Shown here: in pieces, positions 48,001 to 60,500 of the stretch | How positions within the stretch are numbered: position 1 is the first letter of the stretch | Layout: every line of letters begins with the position of its first letter | DNA from: Leptasterias polaris | Lineage: Eukaryota > Echinodermata > Asteroidea > Forcipulatida > Asteriidae | DNA length: 64,000 nucleotides | Direction of reading: 5' to 3' | Assembly: GCA_037783415.1 (NCBI GenBank) | Contig: JAZGTN010000054.1 | Location: 2,170,001 to 2,234,000 of the forward strand | Program-made: the position numbers and the translations under genes | Notes under the pieces: model-generated | Told to the model about the DNA's origin: nothing | Database searches by the model: none | What the model saw: the letters and a program-made list of their open reading frames with translations, nothing else

Positions 48001-51000
48001 AACCCCTCAAAACGCGCTGAGATTAATTCTTTACTAAGAAACATGGGTGTACTGAACAAACTGGTTGATTCTGAGCGAATTCTGAGACGAAAAAAATTCA
48101 AACCCCTCAGAATGCGCTGAAATTAATTCTTTACTAAGAAACATGGGTGTACTGAACAAACTGGTTGATTCTGAGCGTATTCTGAGACGAAAAAAATTCA
48201 AACCCCTCAAAACGCGCTGAGATTAATTCTTTACTAAGAAACATGGGTGTACTGAACAAACTGGTTGATTCTGAGCGTATTCTGAGACGAAAAAAATTCA
48301 AACCCCTCACAACGCGCTGAGATTAATTCTTTACTAAGAAACATGGGTGTACTGAACAAACTGGTTGATTCTGAGCGTATTCTGAGACGAACAAAATTCA
48401 AACCCCTCAAAATGCGCTGAGATTAATTCTTTACTAAGAAACAAGGGTGTACTGAACAAACTGGTTGATTCTTAGCGTATTCTGAGACGAAAAAAATTCA
48501 AACCCCTCAAAACGCGCTGAGATTAATTCTTTACTAAGAAACATGGGTGTACTGAACAAACTGGTTGATTCTGAGCGAATTCTGAGACGAAAAAAATTCA
48601 AACCCCTCAGAATGCGCTGAAATTAATTCTTTACTAAGAAACATGGGTGTACTGAACAAACTGGTTGATTCTGAGCGTATTCTGAGACGAAAAAAATTCA
48701 AACCCCTCAGAATGCGCTGAGATTAATTCTTTACTAAGAAACATGGGTGTACTGAACAAACTGGTTGATTCTGAGCGTATTCTGAGACGAAAAAAATTCA
48801 AACCCCTCAAAACGCGCTGAGATTAATTCTTTACTAAGAAACATGTGTGTACTGAACAAACTGGTTGATTCTGAGCGTATTCTGAGACGAAAAAAATTCA
48901 AACCCCTCAAAATGCGCTGAGATTAATTCTTTACTAAGAAACAAGGGTGTACTGAACAAACTGGTTGATTCTTAGCGTATTCTGAGACGAAAAAAATTCA
49001 AACCCCTCAAAACGCGCTGAGATTAATTCTTTACTAAGAAACATGGGTGTACTGAACAAACTGGTTGATTCTGAGCGTATTCTGAGACGAAAAAAATTCA
49101 AACCCCTCAAAATGCGCTGAGATTAATTCTTTACTAAGAAACAAGGGTGTACTGAACAAACTGGTTGATTCTTAGCGTATTCTGAGACGAAAAAAATTCA
49201 AACCCCTCAAAACGCGCTGAGATTAATTCTTTACTAAGAAACATGGGTGTACTGAACAAACTGGTTGATTCTGAGCGAATTCTGAGACGAAAAAAATTCA
49301 AACCCCTCAGAATGCGCTGAAATTAATTCTTTACTAAGAAACATGGGTGTACTGAACAAACTGGTTGATTCTGAGCGTATTCTGAGACGAAAAAAATTCA
49401 AACCCCTCAAAACGCGCTGAGATTAATTCTTTACTAAGAAACATGGGTGTACTGAACAAACTGGTTGATTCTGAGCGTATTCTGAGACGAAAAAAATTCA
49501 AACCCCTCACAACGCGCTGAGATTAATTCTTTACTAAGAAACATGGGTGTACTGAACAAACTGGTTGATTCTGAGCGTATTCTGAGACGAAAAAAATTCA
49601 AACCCCTCAAAATGCGCTGAGATTAATTCTTTACTAAGAAACAAGGGTGTACTGAACAAACTGGTTGATTCTTAGCGTATTCTGAGACGAAAAAAATTCA
49701 AACCCCTCAAAACGCGCTGAGATTAATTCTTTACTAAGAAACATGGGTGTACTGAACAAACTGGTTGATTCTGAGCGAATTCTGAGACGAAAAAAATTCA
49801 AACCCCTCAGAATGCGCTGAAATTAATTCTTTACTAAGAAACATGGGTGTACTGAACAAACTGGTTGATTCTGAGCGTATTCTGAGACGAAAAAAATTCA
49901 AACCCCTCAGAATGCGCTGAGATTAATTCTTTACTAAGAAACATGGGTGTACTGAACAAACTGGTTGATTCTGAGCGTATTCTGAGACGAAAAAAATTCA
50001 AACCCCTCAAAACGCGCTGAGATTAATTCTTTACTAAGAAACATGTGTGTACTGAACAAACTGGTTGATTCTGAGCGTATTCTGAGACGAAAAAAATTCA
50101 AACCCCTCAAAATGCGCTGAGAATAATTCTTTACTAAGAAACAAGGGTGTACTGAACAAACTGGTTGATTCTGAGCGTATTCTGAGACGAAAAAAATTCA
50201 AACCCCTCAAAACGCGCTGAGATTAATTCTTTACTAAGAAACATGGGTGTACTGAACAAACTGGTTGATTCTGAGCGAATTCTGAGACGAAAAAAATTCA
50301 AACCCCTCAGAATGCACTGAAATTAATTCTTTACTAAGAAACATGGGTGTACTGAACAAACTGGTTGATTCTGAGCGTATTCTGAGACGAAAAAAATTCA
50401 AACCCCTCAGAATGCGCAGAGATTAATTCTTTACTAAGAAACATGGGTGTACTGAACAAACTGGTTGATTCTGAGCGAATTCTGAGACGAAAAAAATTCA
50501 AACCCCTCAGAATGCGCTGAGATTAATTCTTTACTAAGAAACATGGGTGTACTGAACAAACTGGTTGATTCTGAGCGTATTCTGAGACGAAAAAAATTCA
50601 AACCCCTCAAAATGCGCTGAGATTAATTCTTTACTAAGAAACAAGGGTGTACTGAACAAACTGGTTGATTCTTAGCGTATTCTGAGACGAAAAAAATTCA
50701 AACCCCTCAAAACGCGCTGAGATTAATTCTTTACTAAGAAACATGGGTGTACTGAACAAACTGGTTGATTCTGAGCGAATTCTGAGACGAAAAAAATTCA
50801 AACCCCTCAGAATGCACTGAAATTAATTCTTTACTAAGAAACATGGGTGTACTGAACAAACTGGTTGATTCTGAGCGTATTCTGAGACGAAAAAAATTCA
50901 AACCCCTCAGATTGCGCAGAGATTAATTCTTTACTAAGAAACAAGGGTGTACTGAACAAACTGGTTGATTCTTAGCGTATTCTGAGACGAAAAAAATTCA

Positions 51001-51607
51001 AACCCCTCAAAACGCGCTGAGATTAATTCTTTACTAAGAAACATGGGTGTACTGAACAAACTGGTTGATTCTGAGCGAATTCTGAGACGAAAAAAATTCA
51101 AACCCCTCAAAACGCGCTGAGATTAATTCTTTACTAAGAAACATGTGTGTACTGAACAAACTGGTTGATTCTGAGCGAATTCTGAGACGAAAAAAATTCA
51201 AACCCCTCAGAATGCACTGAAATTAATTCTTTACTAAGAAACATGGGTGTACTGAACAAACTGGTTGATTCTGAGCGTATTCTGAGACGAAAAAAATTCA
51301 AACCCCTCAAAACGCGCTGAGATTAATTCTTTACTAAGAAACATGGGTGTACTGAACAAACTGGTTGATTCTGAGCGTATTCTGAGACGAAAAAAATTCA
51401 AACCCCTCACAACGCGCTGAGATTAATTCTTTACTAAGAAACATGGGTGTACTGAACAAACTGGTTGATTCTGAGCGTATTCTGAGACGAAAAAAATTCA
51501 AACCCCTCAAAATGCGCTGAGATTAATTCTTTACTAAGAAACAAGGGTGTACTGAACAAACTGGTTGATTCTTAGCGTATTCTGAGACGAAAAAAATTCA
51601 AACCCCT
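45008..51607 (+). repeat. Block II, copy 1 (~6.6 kb)
   Basis: This starts C, D, E, B, F, C, D, E, I, B, B(TATATC), C, D, E, B, F, C, D, E, then the 11-monomer module (46,908), D, E, B, F, C, D, E, A, G, C, B, C, D, E, B, F, C, D, E, A, G, C(g66), D, K, La71, A, C, D, K, MC, D, GD, K, B, F, C. The block recurs from 57,508 to the window end at an offset of 12,500 bp, becoming 12,400 bp after the G unit at 48,808, which the second copy lacks. The TATATC pair of changes at 46,008 is shared with 58,508. Changes seen only here are TTACCAAG (46,908), gaacaaaattc (48,308) and GAATAATT (50,108). Confidence 0.88.
49408..51307 (+). repeat. 1,900-bp HOR (19 monomers), copy 1
   Basis: Order: B, F, C, D, E, A, G, C, D, K, La71, A, C, D, K, MC, D, GD, K. 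It is directly followed by a second copy at 51,308-53,207. In this copy the C unit at 50,108 has g66 and GAATAATT; its counterpart at 52,008 is an ordinary C. Confidence 0.9.
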
Positions 51608-53207
51608 CAAAACGCGCTGAGATTAATTCTTTACTAAGAAACATGGGTGTACTGAACAAACTGGTTGATTCTGAGCGAATTCTGAGACGAAAAAAATTCA
51701 AACCCCTCAGAATGCGCTGAAATTAATTCTTTACTAAGAAACATGGGTGTACTGAACAAACTGGTTGATTCTGAGCGTATTCTGAGACGAAAAAAATTCA
51801 AACCCCTCAGAATGCGCTGAGATTAATTCTTTACTAAGAAACATGGGTGTACTGAACAAACTGGTTGATTCTGAGCGTATTCTGAGACGAAAAAAATTCA
51901 AACCCCTCAAAACGCGCTGAGATTAATTCTTTACTAAGAAACATGTGTGTACTGAACAAACTGGTTGATTCTGAGCGTATTCTGAGACGAAAAAAATTCA
52001 AACCCCTCAAAATGCGCTGAGATTAATTCTTTACTAAGAAACAAGGGTGTACTGAACAAACTGGTTGATTCTTAGCGTATTCTGAGACGAAAAAAATTCA
52101 AACCCCTCAAAACGCGCTGAGATTAATTCTTTACTAAGAAACATGGGTGTACTGAACAAACTGGTTGATTCTGAGCGAATTCTGAGACGAAAAAAATTCA
52201 AACCCCTCAGAATGCACTGAAATTAATTCTTTACTAAGAAACATGGGTGTACTGAACAAACTGGTTGATTCTGAGCGTATTCTGAGACGAAAAAAATTCA
52301 AACCCCTCAGAATGCGCAGAGATTAATTCTTTACTAAGAAACATGGGTGTACTGAACAAACTGGTTGATTCTGAGCGAATTCTGAGACGAAAAAAATTCA
52401 AACCCCTCAGAATGCGCTGAGATTAATTCTTTACTAAGAAACATGGGTGTACTGAACAAACTGGTTGATTCTGAGCGTATTCTGAGACGAAAAAAATTCA
52501 AACCCCTCAAAATGCGCTGAGATTAATTCTTTACTAAGAAACAAGGGTGTACTGAACAAACTGGTTGATTCTTAGCGTATTCTGAGACGAAAAAAATTCA
52601 AACCCCTCAAAACGCGCTGAGATTAATTCTTTACTAAGAAACATGGGTGTACTGAACAAACTGGTTGATTCTGAGCGAATTCTGAGACGAAAAAAATTCA
52701 AACCCCTCAGAATGCACTGAAATTAATTCTTTACTAAGAAACATGGGTGTACTGAACAAACTGGTTGATTCTGAGCGTATTCTGAGACGAAAAAAATTCA
52801 AACCCCTCAGATTGCGCAGAGATTAATTCTTTACTAAGAAACAAGGGTGTACTGAACAAACTGGTTGATTCTTAGCGTATTCTGAGACGAAAAAAATTCA
52901 AACCCCTCAAAACGCGCTGAGATTAATTCTTTACTAAGAAACATGGGTGTACTGAACAAACTGGTTGATTCTGAGCGAATTCTGAGACGAAAAAAATTCA
53001 AACCCCTCAAAACGCGCTGAGATTAATTCTTTACTAAGAAACATGTGTGTACTGAACAAACTGGTTGATTCTGAGCGAATTCTGAGACGAAAAAAATTCA
53101 AACCCCTCAGAATGCACTGAAATTAATTCTTTACTAAGAAACATGGGTGTACTGAACAAACTGGTTGATTCTGAGCGTATTCTGAGACGAAAAAAATTCA
53201 AACCCCT
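51308..53207 (+). repeat. 1,900-bp HOR, copy 2
   Basis: This is a tandem repeat of 49,408-51,307. Its last 13 units, from G at 51,908, plus the following L form the first copy of an overlapping 1,400-bp HOR, so two periods are nested. Confidence 0.9.
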
Positions 53208-53307
53208 CAGAATGCGCAGAGATTAATTCTTTACTAAGAAACATGGGTGTACTGAACAAACTGGTTGATTCTGAGCGTATTCTGAGACGAAAAAAATTCA
53301 AACCCCT
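51908..53307 (+). repeat. 1,400-bp HOR (14 monomers), copy 1
   Basis: Order: G, C, D, K, La71, A, C, D, K, MC, D, GD, K, L(t71). It is immediately repeated at 53,308-54,707. It overlaps the 1,900-bp HOR copy 2, so the duplications with 1,900- and 1,400-bp periods happened in succession. Confidence 0.9.
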
Positions 53308-54707
53308 CAAAACGCGCTGAGATTAATTCTTTACTAAGAAACATGTGTGTACTGAACAAACTGGTTGATTCTGAGCGTATTCTGAGACGAAAAAAATTCA
53401 AACCCCTCAAAATGCGCTGAGATTAATTCTTTACTAAGAAACAAGGGTGTACTGAACAAACTGGTTGATTCTTAGCGTATTCTGAGACGAAAAAAATTCA
53501 AACCCCTCAAAACGCGCTGAGATTAATTCTTTACTAAGAAACATGGGTGTACTGAACAAACTGGTTGATTCTGAGCGAATTCTGAGACGAAAAAAATTCA
53601 AACCCCTCAGAATGCACTGAAATTAATTCTTTACTAAGAAACATGGGTGTACTGAACAAACTGGTTGATTCTGAGCGTATTCTGAGACGAAAAAAATTCA
53701 AACCCCTCAGAATGCGCAGAGATTAATTCTTTACTAAGAAACATGGGTGTACTGAACAAACTGGTTGATTCTGAGCGAATTCTGAGACGAAAAAAATTCA
53801 AACCCCTCAGAATGCGCTGAGATTAATTCTTTACTAAGAAACATGGGTGTACTGAACAAACTGGTTGATTCTGAGCGTATTCTGAGACGAAAAAAATTCA
53901 AACCCCTCAAAATGCGCTGAGATTAATTCTTTACTAAGAAACAAGGGTGTACTGAACAAACTGGTTGATTCTTAGCGTATTCTGAGACGAAAAAAATTCA
54001 AACCCCTCAAAACGCGCTGAGATTAATTCTTTACTAAGAAACATGGGTGTACTGAACAAACTGGTTGATTCTGAGCGAATTCTGAGACGAAAAAAATTCA
54101 AACCCCTCAGAATGCACTGAAATTAATTCTTTACTAAGAAACATGGGTGTACTGAACAAACTGGTTGATTCTGAGCGTATTCTGAGACGAAAAAAATTCA
54201 AACCCCTCAGATTGCGCAGAGATTAATTCTTTACTAAGAAACAAGGGTGTACTGAACAAACTGGTTGATTCTTAGCGTATTCTGAGACGAAAAAAATTCA
54301 AACCCCTCAAAACGCGCTGAGATTAATTCTTTACTAAGAAACATGGGTGTACTGAACAAACTGGTTGATTCTGAGCGAATTCTGAGACGAAAAAAATTCA
54401 AACCCCTCAAAACGCGCTGAGATTAATTCTTTACTAAGAAACATGTGTGTACTGAACAAACTGGTTGATTCTGAGCGAATTCTGAGACGAAAAAAATTCA
54501 AACCCCTCAGAATGCACTGAAATTAATTCTTTACTAAGAAACATGGGTGTACTGAACAAACTGGTTGATTCTGAGCGTATTCTGAGACGAAAAAAATTCA
54601 AACCCCTCAGAATGCGCAGAGATTAATTCTTTACTAAGAAACATGGGTGTACTGAACAAACTGGTTGATTCTGAGCGTATTCTGAGACGAAAAAAATTCA
54701 AACCCCT
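53308..54707 (+). repeat. 1,400-bp HOR, copy 2
   Basis: This repeats 51,908-53,307 unit for unit with no marker difference seen. It is followed by C, D, E and then the intact 11-monomer module at 55,008. Confidence 0.9.
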
Positions 54708-57507
54708 CAAAATGCGCTGAGATTAATTCTTTACTAAGAAACAAGGGTGTACTGAACAAACTGGTTGATTCTTAGCGTATTCTGAGACGAAAAAAATTCA
54801 AACCCCTCAAAACGCGCTGAGATTAATTCTTTACTAAGAAACATGGGTGTACTGAACAAACTGGTTGATTCTGAGCGAATTCTGAGACGAAAAAAATTCA
54901 AACCCCTCAGAATGCGCTGAAATTAATTCTTTACTAAGAAACATGGGTGTACTGAACAAACTGGTTGATTCTGAGCGTATTCTGAGACGAAAAAAATTCA
55001 AACCCCTCAAAACGCGCTGAGATTAATTCTTTACTAAGAAACATGGTTGTACTGAGCAAACTGGTTGATTCTGAGCGTATTCTGAGACGAAAAAAATTCA
55101 AACCCCTCACAACGCGCTGAGATTAATTCTTTACTAAGAAACATGGGTGTACTGAACAAACTGGTTGATTCTGAGCGAATTCTGAGACGAAAAAAATTCA
55201 AACCCCTCAGAATGCACTGAAATTAATTCTTTACTAAGAAACATGGGTGTACTGAACAAACTGGTTGATTCTGAGCGTATTCTGAGACGAAAAAAATTCA
55301 AACCCCTCAGATTGCGCAGAGATTAATTCTTTACTAAGAAACATGGGTGTACTGAACAAACTGGTTGATTCTGAGCGAATTCTGAGACGAAAAAAATTCA
55401 AACCCCTCAGAATGCGCTGAGATTAATTCTTTACTAAGAAACATGGGTGTACTGAACAAACTGGTTGATTCTGAGCGTATTCTGAGACGAAAAAAATTCA
55501 AACCCCTCAAAACGCGCTGAGATTAATTCTTTACTAAGAAACATGGTTGTACTGAACAAACTGGTTGATTCTGAGCGTATTCTGAGACGAAAAAAATTCA
55601 AACCCCTCAAAACGCGCTGAGATTAATTCTTTACTAAGAAACATGGTTGTACTGAACAAACTGGTTGATTCTGAGCGTATTCTGAGACGAAAAAAATTCA
55701 AACCCCTCAAAACGCGCTGAGATTAATTCTTTACTAAGAAACATGGGTGTACTGAACAAACTGGTTGATTCTGAGCGTATTCTGAGACGAAAAAAATTCA
55801 AACCCCTCAAAACGCGCTGAGATTAATTCTTTACTAAGAAACATGGGTGTACTGAACAAACTGGTTGATTCTGAGCGTATTCTGAGACGAAAAAAATTCA
55901 AACCCCTCAAAACGCGCTGAGATTAATTCTTTACTAAGAAACATGGGTGTACTGAACAAACTGGTTGATTCTGAGCGTATTCTGAGACGAAAAAAATTCA
56001 AACCCCTCAAAATGCGCTGAGATTAATTCTTTACTAAGAAACAAGGGTGTACTGAACAAACTGGTTGATTCTTAGCGTATTCTGAGACGAAAAAAATTCA
56101 AACCCCTCAAAACGCGCTGAGATTAATTCTTTACTAAGAAACATGGGTGTACTGAACAAACTGGTTGATTCTGAGCGAATTCTGAGACGAAAAAAATTCA
56201 AACCCCTCAGAATGCGCTGAAATTAATTCTTTACTAAGAAACATGGGTGTACTGAACAAACTGGTTGATTCTGAGCGTATTCTGAGACGAAAAAAATTCA
56301 AACCCCTCAAAACGCGCTGAGATTAATTCTTTACTAAGAAACATGGGTGTACTGAACAAACTGGTTGATTCTGAGCGTATTCTGAGACGAAAAAAATTCA
56401 AACCCCTCACAACGCGCTGAGATTAATTCTTTACTAAGAAACATGGGTGTACTGAACAAACTGGTTGATTCTGAGCGTATTCTGAGACGAAAAAAATTCA
56501 AACCCCTCAAAATGCGCTGAGATTAATTCTTTACTAAGAAACAAGGGTGTACTGAACAAACTGGTTGATTCTTAGCGTATTCTGAGACGAAAAAAATTCA
56601 AACCCCTCAAAACGCGCTGAGATTAATTCTTTACTAAGAAACATGGGTGTACTGAACAAACTGGTTGATTCTGAGCGAATTCTGAGACGAAAAAAATTCA
56701 AACCCCTCAGAATGCGCTGAAATTAATTCTTTACTAAGAAACATGGGTGTACTGAACAAACTGGTTGATTCTGAGCGTATTCTGAGACGAAAAAAATTCA
56801 AACCCCTCAGAATGCGCTGAGATTAATTCTTTACTAAGAAACATGGGTGTACTGAACAAACTGGTTGATTCTGAGCGTATTCTGAGACGAAAAAAATTCA
56901 AACCCCTCAAAACGCGCTGAGATTAATTCTTTACTAAGAAACATGTGTGTACTGAACAAACTGGTTGATTCTGAGCGTATTCTGAGACGAAAAAAATTCA
57001 AACCCCTCAAAAGGCGCTGAGATTAATTCTTTACTAAGAAACAAGGGTGTACTGAACAAACTGGTTGATTCTTAGCGTATTCTGAGACGAAAAAAATTCA
57101 AACCCCTCAAAACGCGCTGAGATTAATTCTTTACTAAGAAACATGGGTGTACTGAACAAACTGGTTGATTCTGAGCGAATTCTGAGACGAAAAAAATTCA
57201 AACCCCTCAGAATGCACTGAAATTAATTCTTTACTAAGAAACATGGGTGTACTGAACAAACTGGTTGATTCTGAGCGTATTCTGAGACGAAAAAAATTCA
57301 AACCCCTCAAAACGCGCTGAGATTAATTCTTTACTAAGAAACATGGGTGTACTGAACAAACTGGTTGATTCTGAGCGTATTCTGAGACGAAAAAAATTCA
57401 AACCCCTCACAACGCGCTGAGATTAATTCTTTACTAAGAAACATGGGTGTACTGAACAAACTGGTTGATTCTGAGCGTATTCTGAGACGAAAAAAATTCA
57501 AACCCCT
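54708..57507 (+). repeat. Segment repeating part of block II at 8,100-bp offset
   Basis: C, D, E, the 11-monomer module, D, E, B, F, C, D, E, A, G at 54,708-57,007 match 46,608-48,907 at an offset of 8,100 bp. After G comes H, D, K, B, F (57,008-57,507), where block II copy 1 has C, B, C. The 2.3-kb match makes this a third, partial copy of the block II core. Confidence 0.86.
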
Positions 57508-60500
57508 CAAAATGCGCTGAGATTAATTCTTTACTAAGAAACAAGGGTGTACTGAACAAACTGGTTGATTCTTAGCGTATTCTGAGACGAAAAAAATTCA
57601 AACCCCTCAAAACGCGCTGAGATTAATTCTTTACTAAGAAACATGGGTGTACTGAACAAACTGGTTGATTCTGAGCGAATTCTGAGACGAAAAAAATTCA
57701 AACCCCTCAGAATGCGCTGAAATTAATTCTTTACTAAGAAACATGGGTGTACTGAACAAACTGGTTGATTCTGAGCGTATTCTGAGACGAAAAAAATTCA
57801 AACCCCTCAAAACGCGCTGAGATTAATTCTTTACTAAGAAACATGGGTGTACTGAACAAACTGGTTGATTCTGAGCGTATTCTGAGACGAAAAAAATTCA
57901 AACCCCTCACAACGCGCTGAGATTAATTCTTTACTAAGAAACATGGGTGTACTGAACAAACTGGTTGATTCTGAGCGTATTCTGAGACGAAAAAAATTCA
58001 AACCCCTCAAAATGCGCTGAGATTAATTCTTTACTAAGAAACAAGGGTGTACTGAACAAACTGGTTGATTCTTAGCGTATTCTGAGACGAAAAAAATTCA
58101 AACCCCTCAAAACGCGCTGAGATTAATTCTTTACTAAGAAACATGGGTGTACTGAACAAACTGGTTGATTCTGAGCGAATTCTGAGACGAAAAAAATTCA
58201 AACCCCTCAGAATGCGCTGAAATTAATTCTTTACTAAGAAACATGGGTGTACTGAACAAACTGGTTGATTCTGAGCGTATTCTGAGACGAAAAAAATTCA
58301 AACCCCTCAAAACGCGCTGAGATTAATTCTTTACTAAGAAACATGGTTGTACTGAACAAACTGGTTGATTCTGAGCGTATTCTGAGACGAAAAAAATTCA
58401 AACCCCTCAAAACGCGCTGAGATTAATTCTTTACTAAGAAACATGGGTGTACTGAACAAACTGGTTGATTCTGAGCGTATTCTGAGACGAAAAAAATTCA
58501 AACCCCTCAAAACGCGCTGAGATTATATCTTTACTAAGAAACATGGGTGTACTGAACAAACTGGTTGATTCTGAGCGTATTCTGAGACGAAAAAAATTCA
58601 AACCCCTCAAAATGCGCTGAGATTAATTCTTTACTAAGAAACAAGGGTGTACTGAACAAACTGGTTGATTCTTAGCGTATTCTGAGACGAAAAAAATTCA
58701 AACCCCTCAAAACGCGCTGAGATTAATTCTTTACTAAGAAACATGGGTGTACTGAACAAACTGGTTGATTCTGAGCGAATTCTGAGACGAAAAAAATTCA
58801 AACCCCTCAGAATGCGCTGAAATTAATTCTTTACTAAGAAACATGGGTGTACTGAACAAACTGGTTGATTCTGAGCGTATTCTGAGACGAAAAAAATTCA
58901 AACCCCTCAAAACGCGCTGAGATTAATTCTTTACTAAGAAACATGGGTGTACTGAACAAACTGGTTGATTCTGAGCGTATTCTGAGACGAAAAAAATTCA
59001 AACCCCTCACAACGCGCTGAGATTAATTCTTTACTAAGAAACATGGGTGTACTGAACAAACTGGTTGATTCTGAGCGTATTCTGAGACGAAAAAAATTCA
59101 AACCCCTCAAAATGCGCTGAGATTAATTCTTTACTAAGAAACAAGGGTGTACTGAACAAACTGGTTGATTCTTAGCGTATTCTGAGACGAAAAAAATTCA
59201 AACCCCTCAAAACGCGCTGAGATTAATTCTTTACTAAGAAACATGGGTGTACTGAACAAACTGGTTGATTCTGAGCGAATTCTGAGACGAAAAAAATTCA
59301 AACCCCTCAGAATGCGCTGAAATTAATTCTTTACTAAGAAACATGGGTGTACTGAACAAACTGGTTGATTCTGAGCGTATTCTGAGACGAAAAAAATTCA
59401 AACCCCTCAAAACGCGCTGAGATTAATTCTTTACTAAGAAACATGGTTGTACTGAGCAAACTGGTTGATTCTGAGCGTATTCTGAGACGAAAAAAATTCA
59501 AACCCCTCACAACGCGCTGAGATTAATTCTTTACTAAGAAACATGGGTGTACTGAACAAACTGGTTGATTCTGAGCGAATTCTGAGACGAAAAAAATTCA
59601 AACCCCTCAGAATGCACTGAAATTAATTCTTTACTAAGAAACATGGGTGTACTGAACAAACTGGTTGATTCTGAGCGTATTCTGAGACGAAAAAAATTCA
59701 AACCCCTCAGATTGCGCAGAGATTAATTCTTTACTAAGAAACATGGGTGTACTGAACAAACTGGTTGATTCTGAGCGAATTCTGAGACGAAAAAAATTCA
59801 AACCCCTCAGAATGCGCTGAGATTAATTCTTTACTAAGAAACATGGGTGTACTGAACAAACTGGTTGATTCTGAGCGTATTCTGAGACGAAAAAAATTCA
59901 AACCCCTCAAAACGCGCTGAGATTAATTCTTTACTAAGAAACATGGTTGTACTGAACAAACTGGTTGATTCTGAGCGTATTCTGAGACGAAAAAAATTCA
60001 AACCCCTCAAAACGCGCTGAGATTAATTCTTTACTAAGAAACATGGTTGTACTGAACAAACTGGTTGATTCTGAGCGTATTCTGAGACGAAAAAAATTCA
60101 AACCCCTCAAAACGCGCTGAGATTAATTCTTTACTAAGAAACATGGGTGTACTGAACAAACTGGTTGATTCTGAGCGTATTCTGAGACGAAAAAAATTCA
60201 AACCCCTCAAAACGCGCTGAGATTAATTCTTTACTAAGAAACATGGGTGTACTGAACAAACTGGTTGATTCTGAGCGTATTCTGAGACGAAAAAAATTCA
60301 AACCCCTCAAAACGCGCTGAGATTAATTCTTTACTAAGAAACATGGGTGTACTGAACAAACTGGTTGATTCTGAGCGTATTCTGAGACGAAAAAAATTCA
60401 AACCCCTCAAAATGCGCTGAGATTAATTCTTTACTAAGAAACAAGGGTGTACTGAACAAACTGGTTGATTCTTAGCGTATTCTGAGACGAAAAAAATTCA

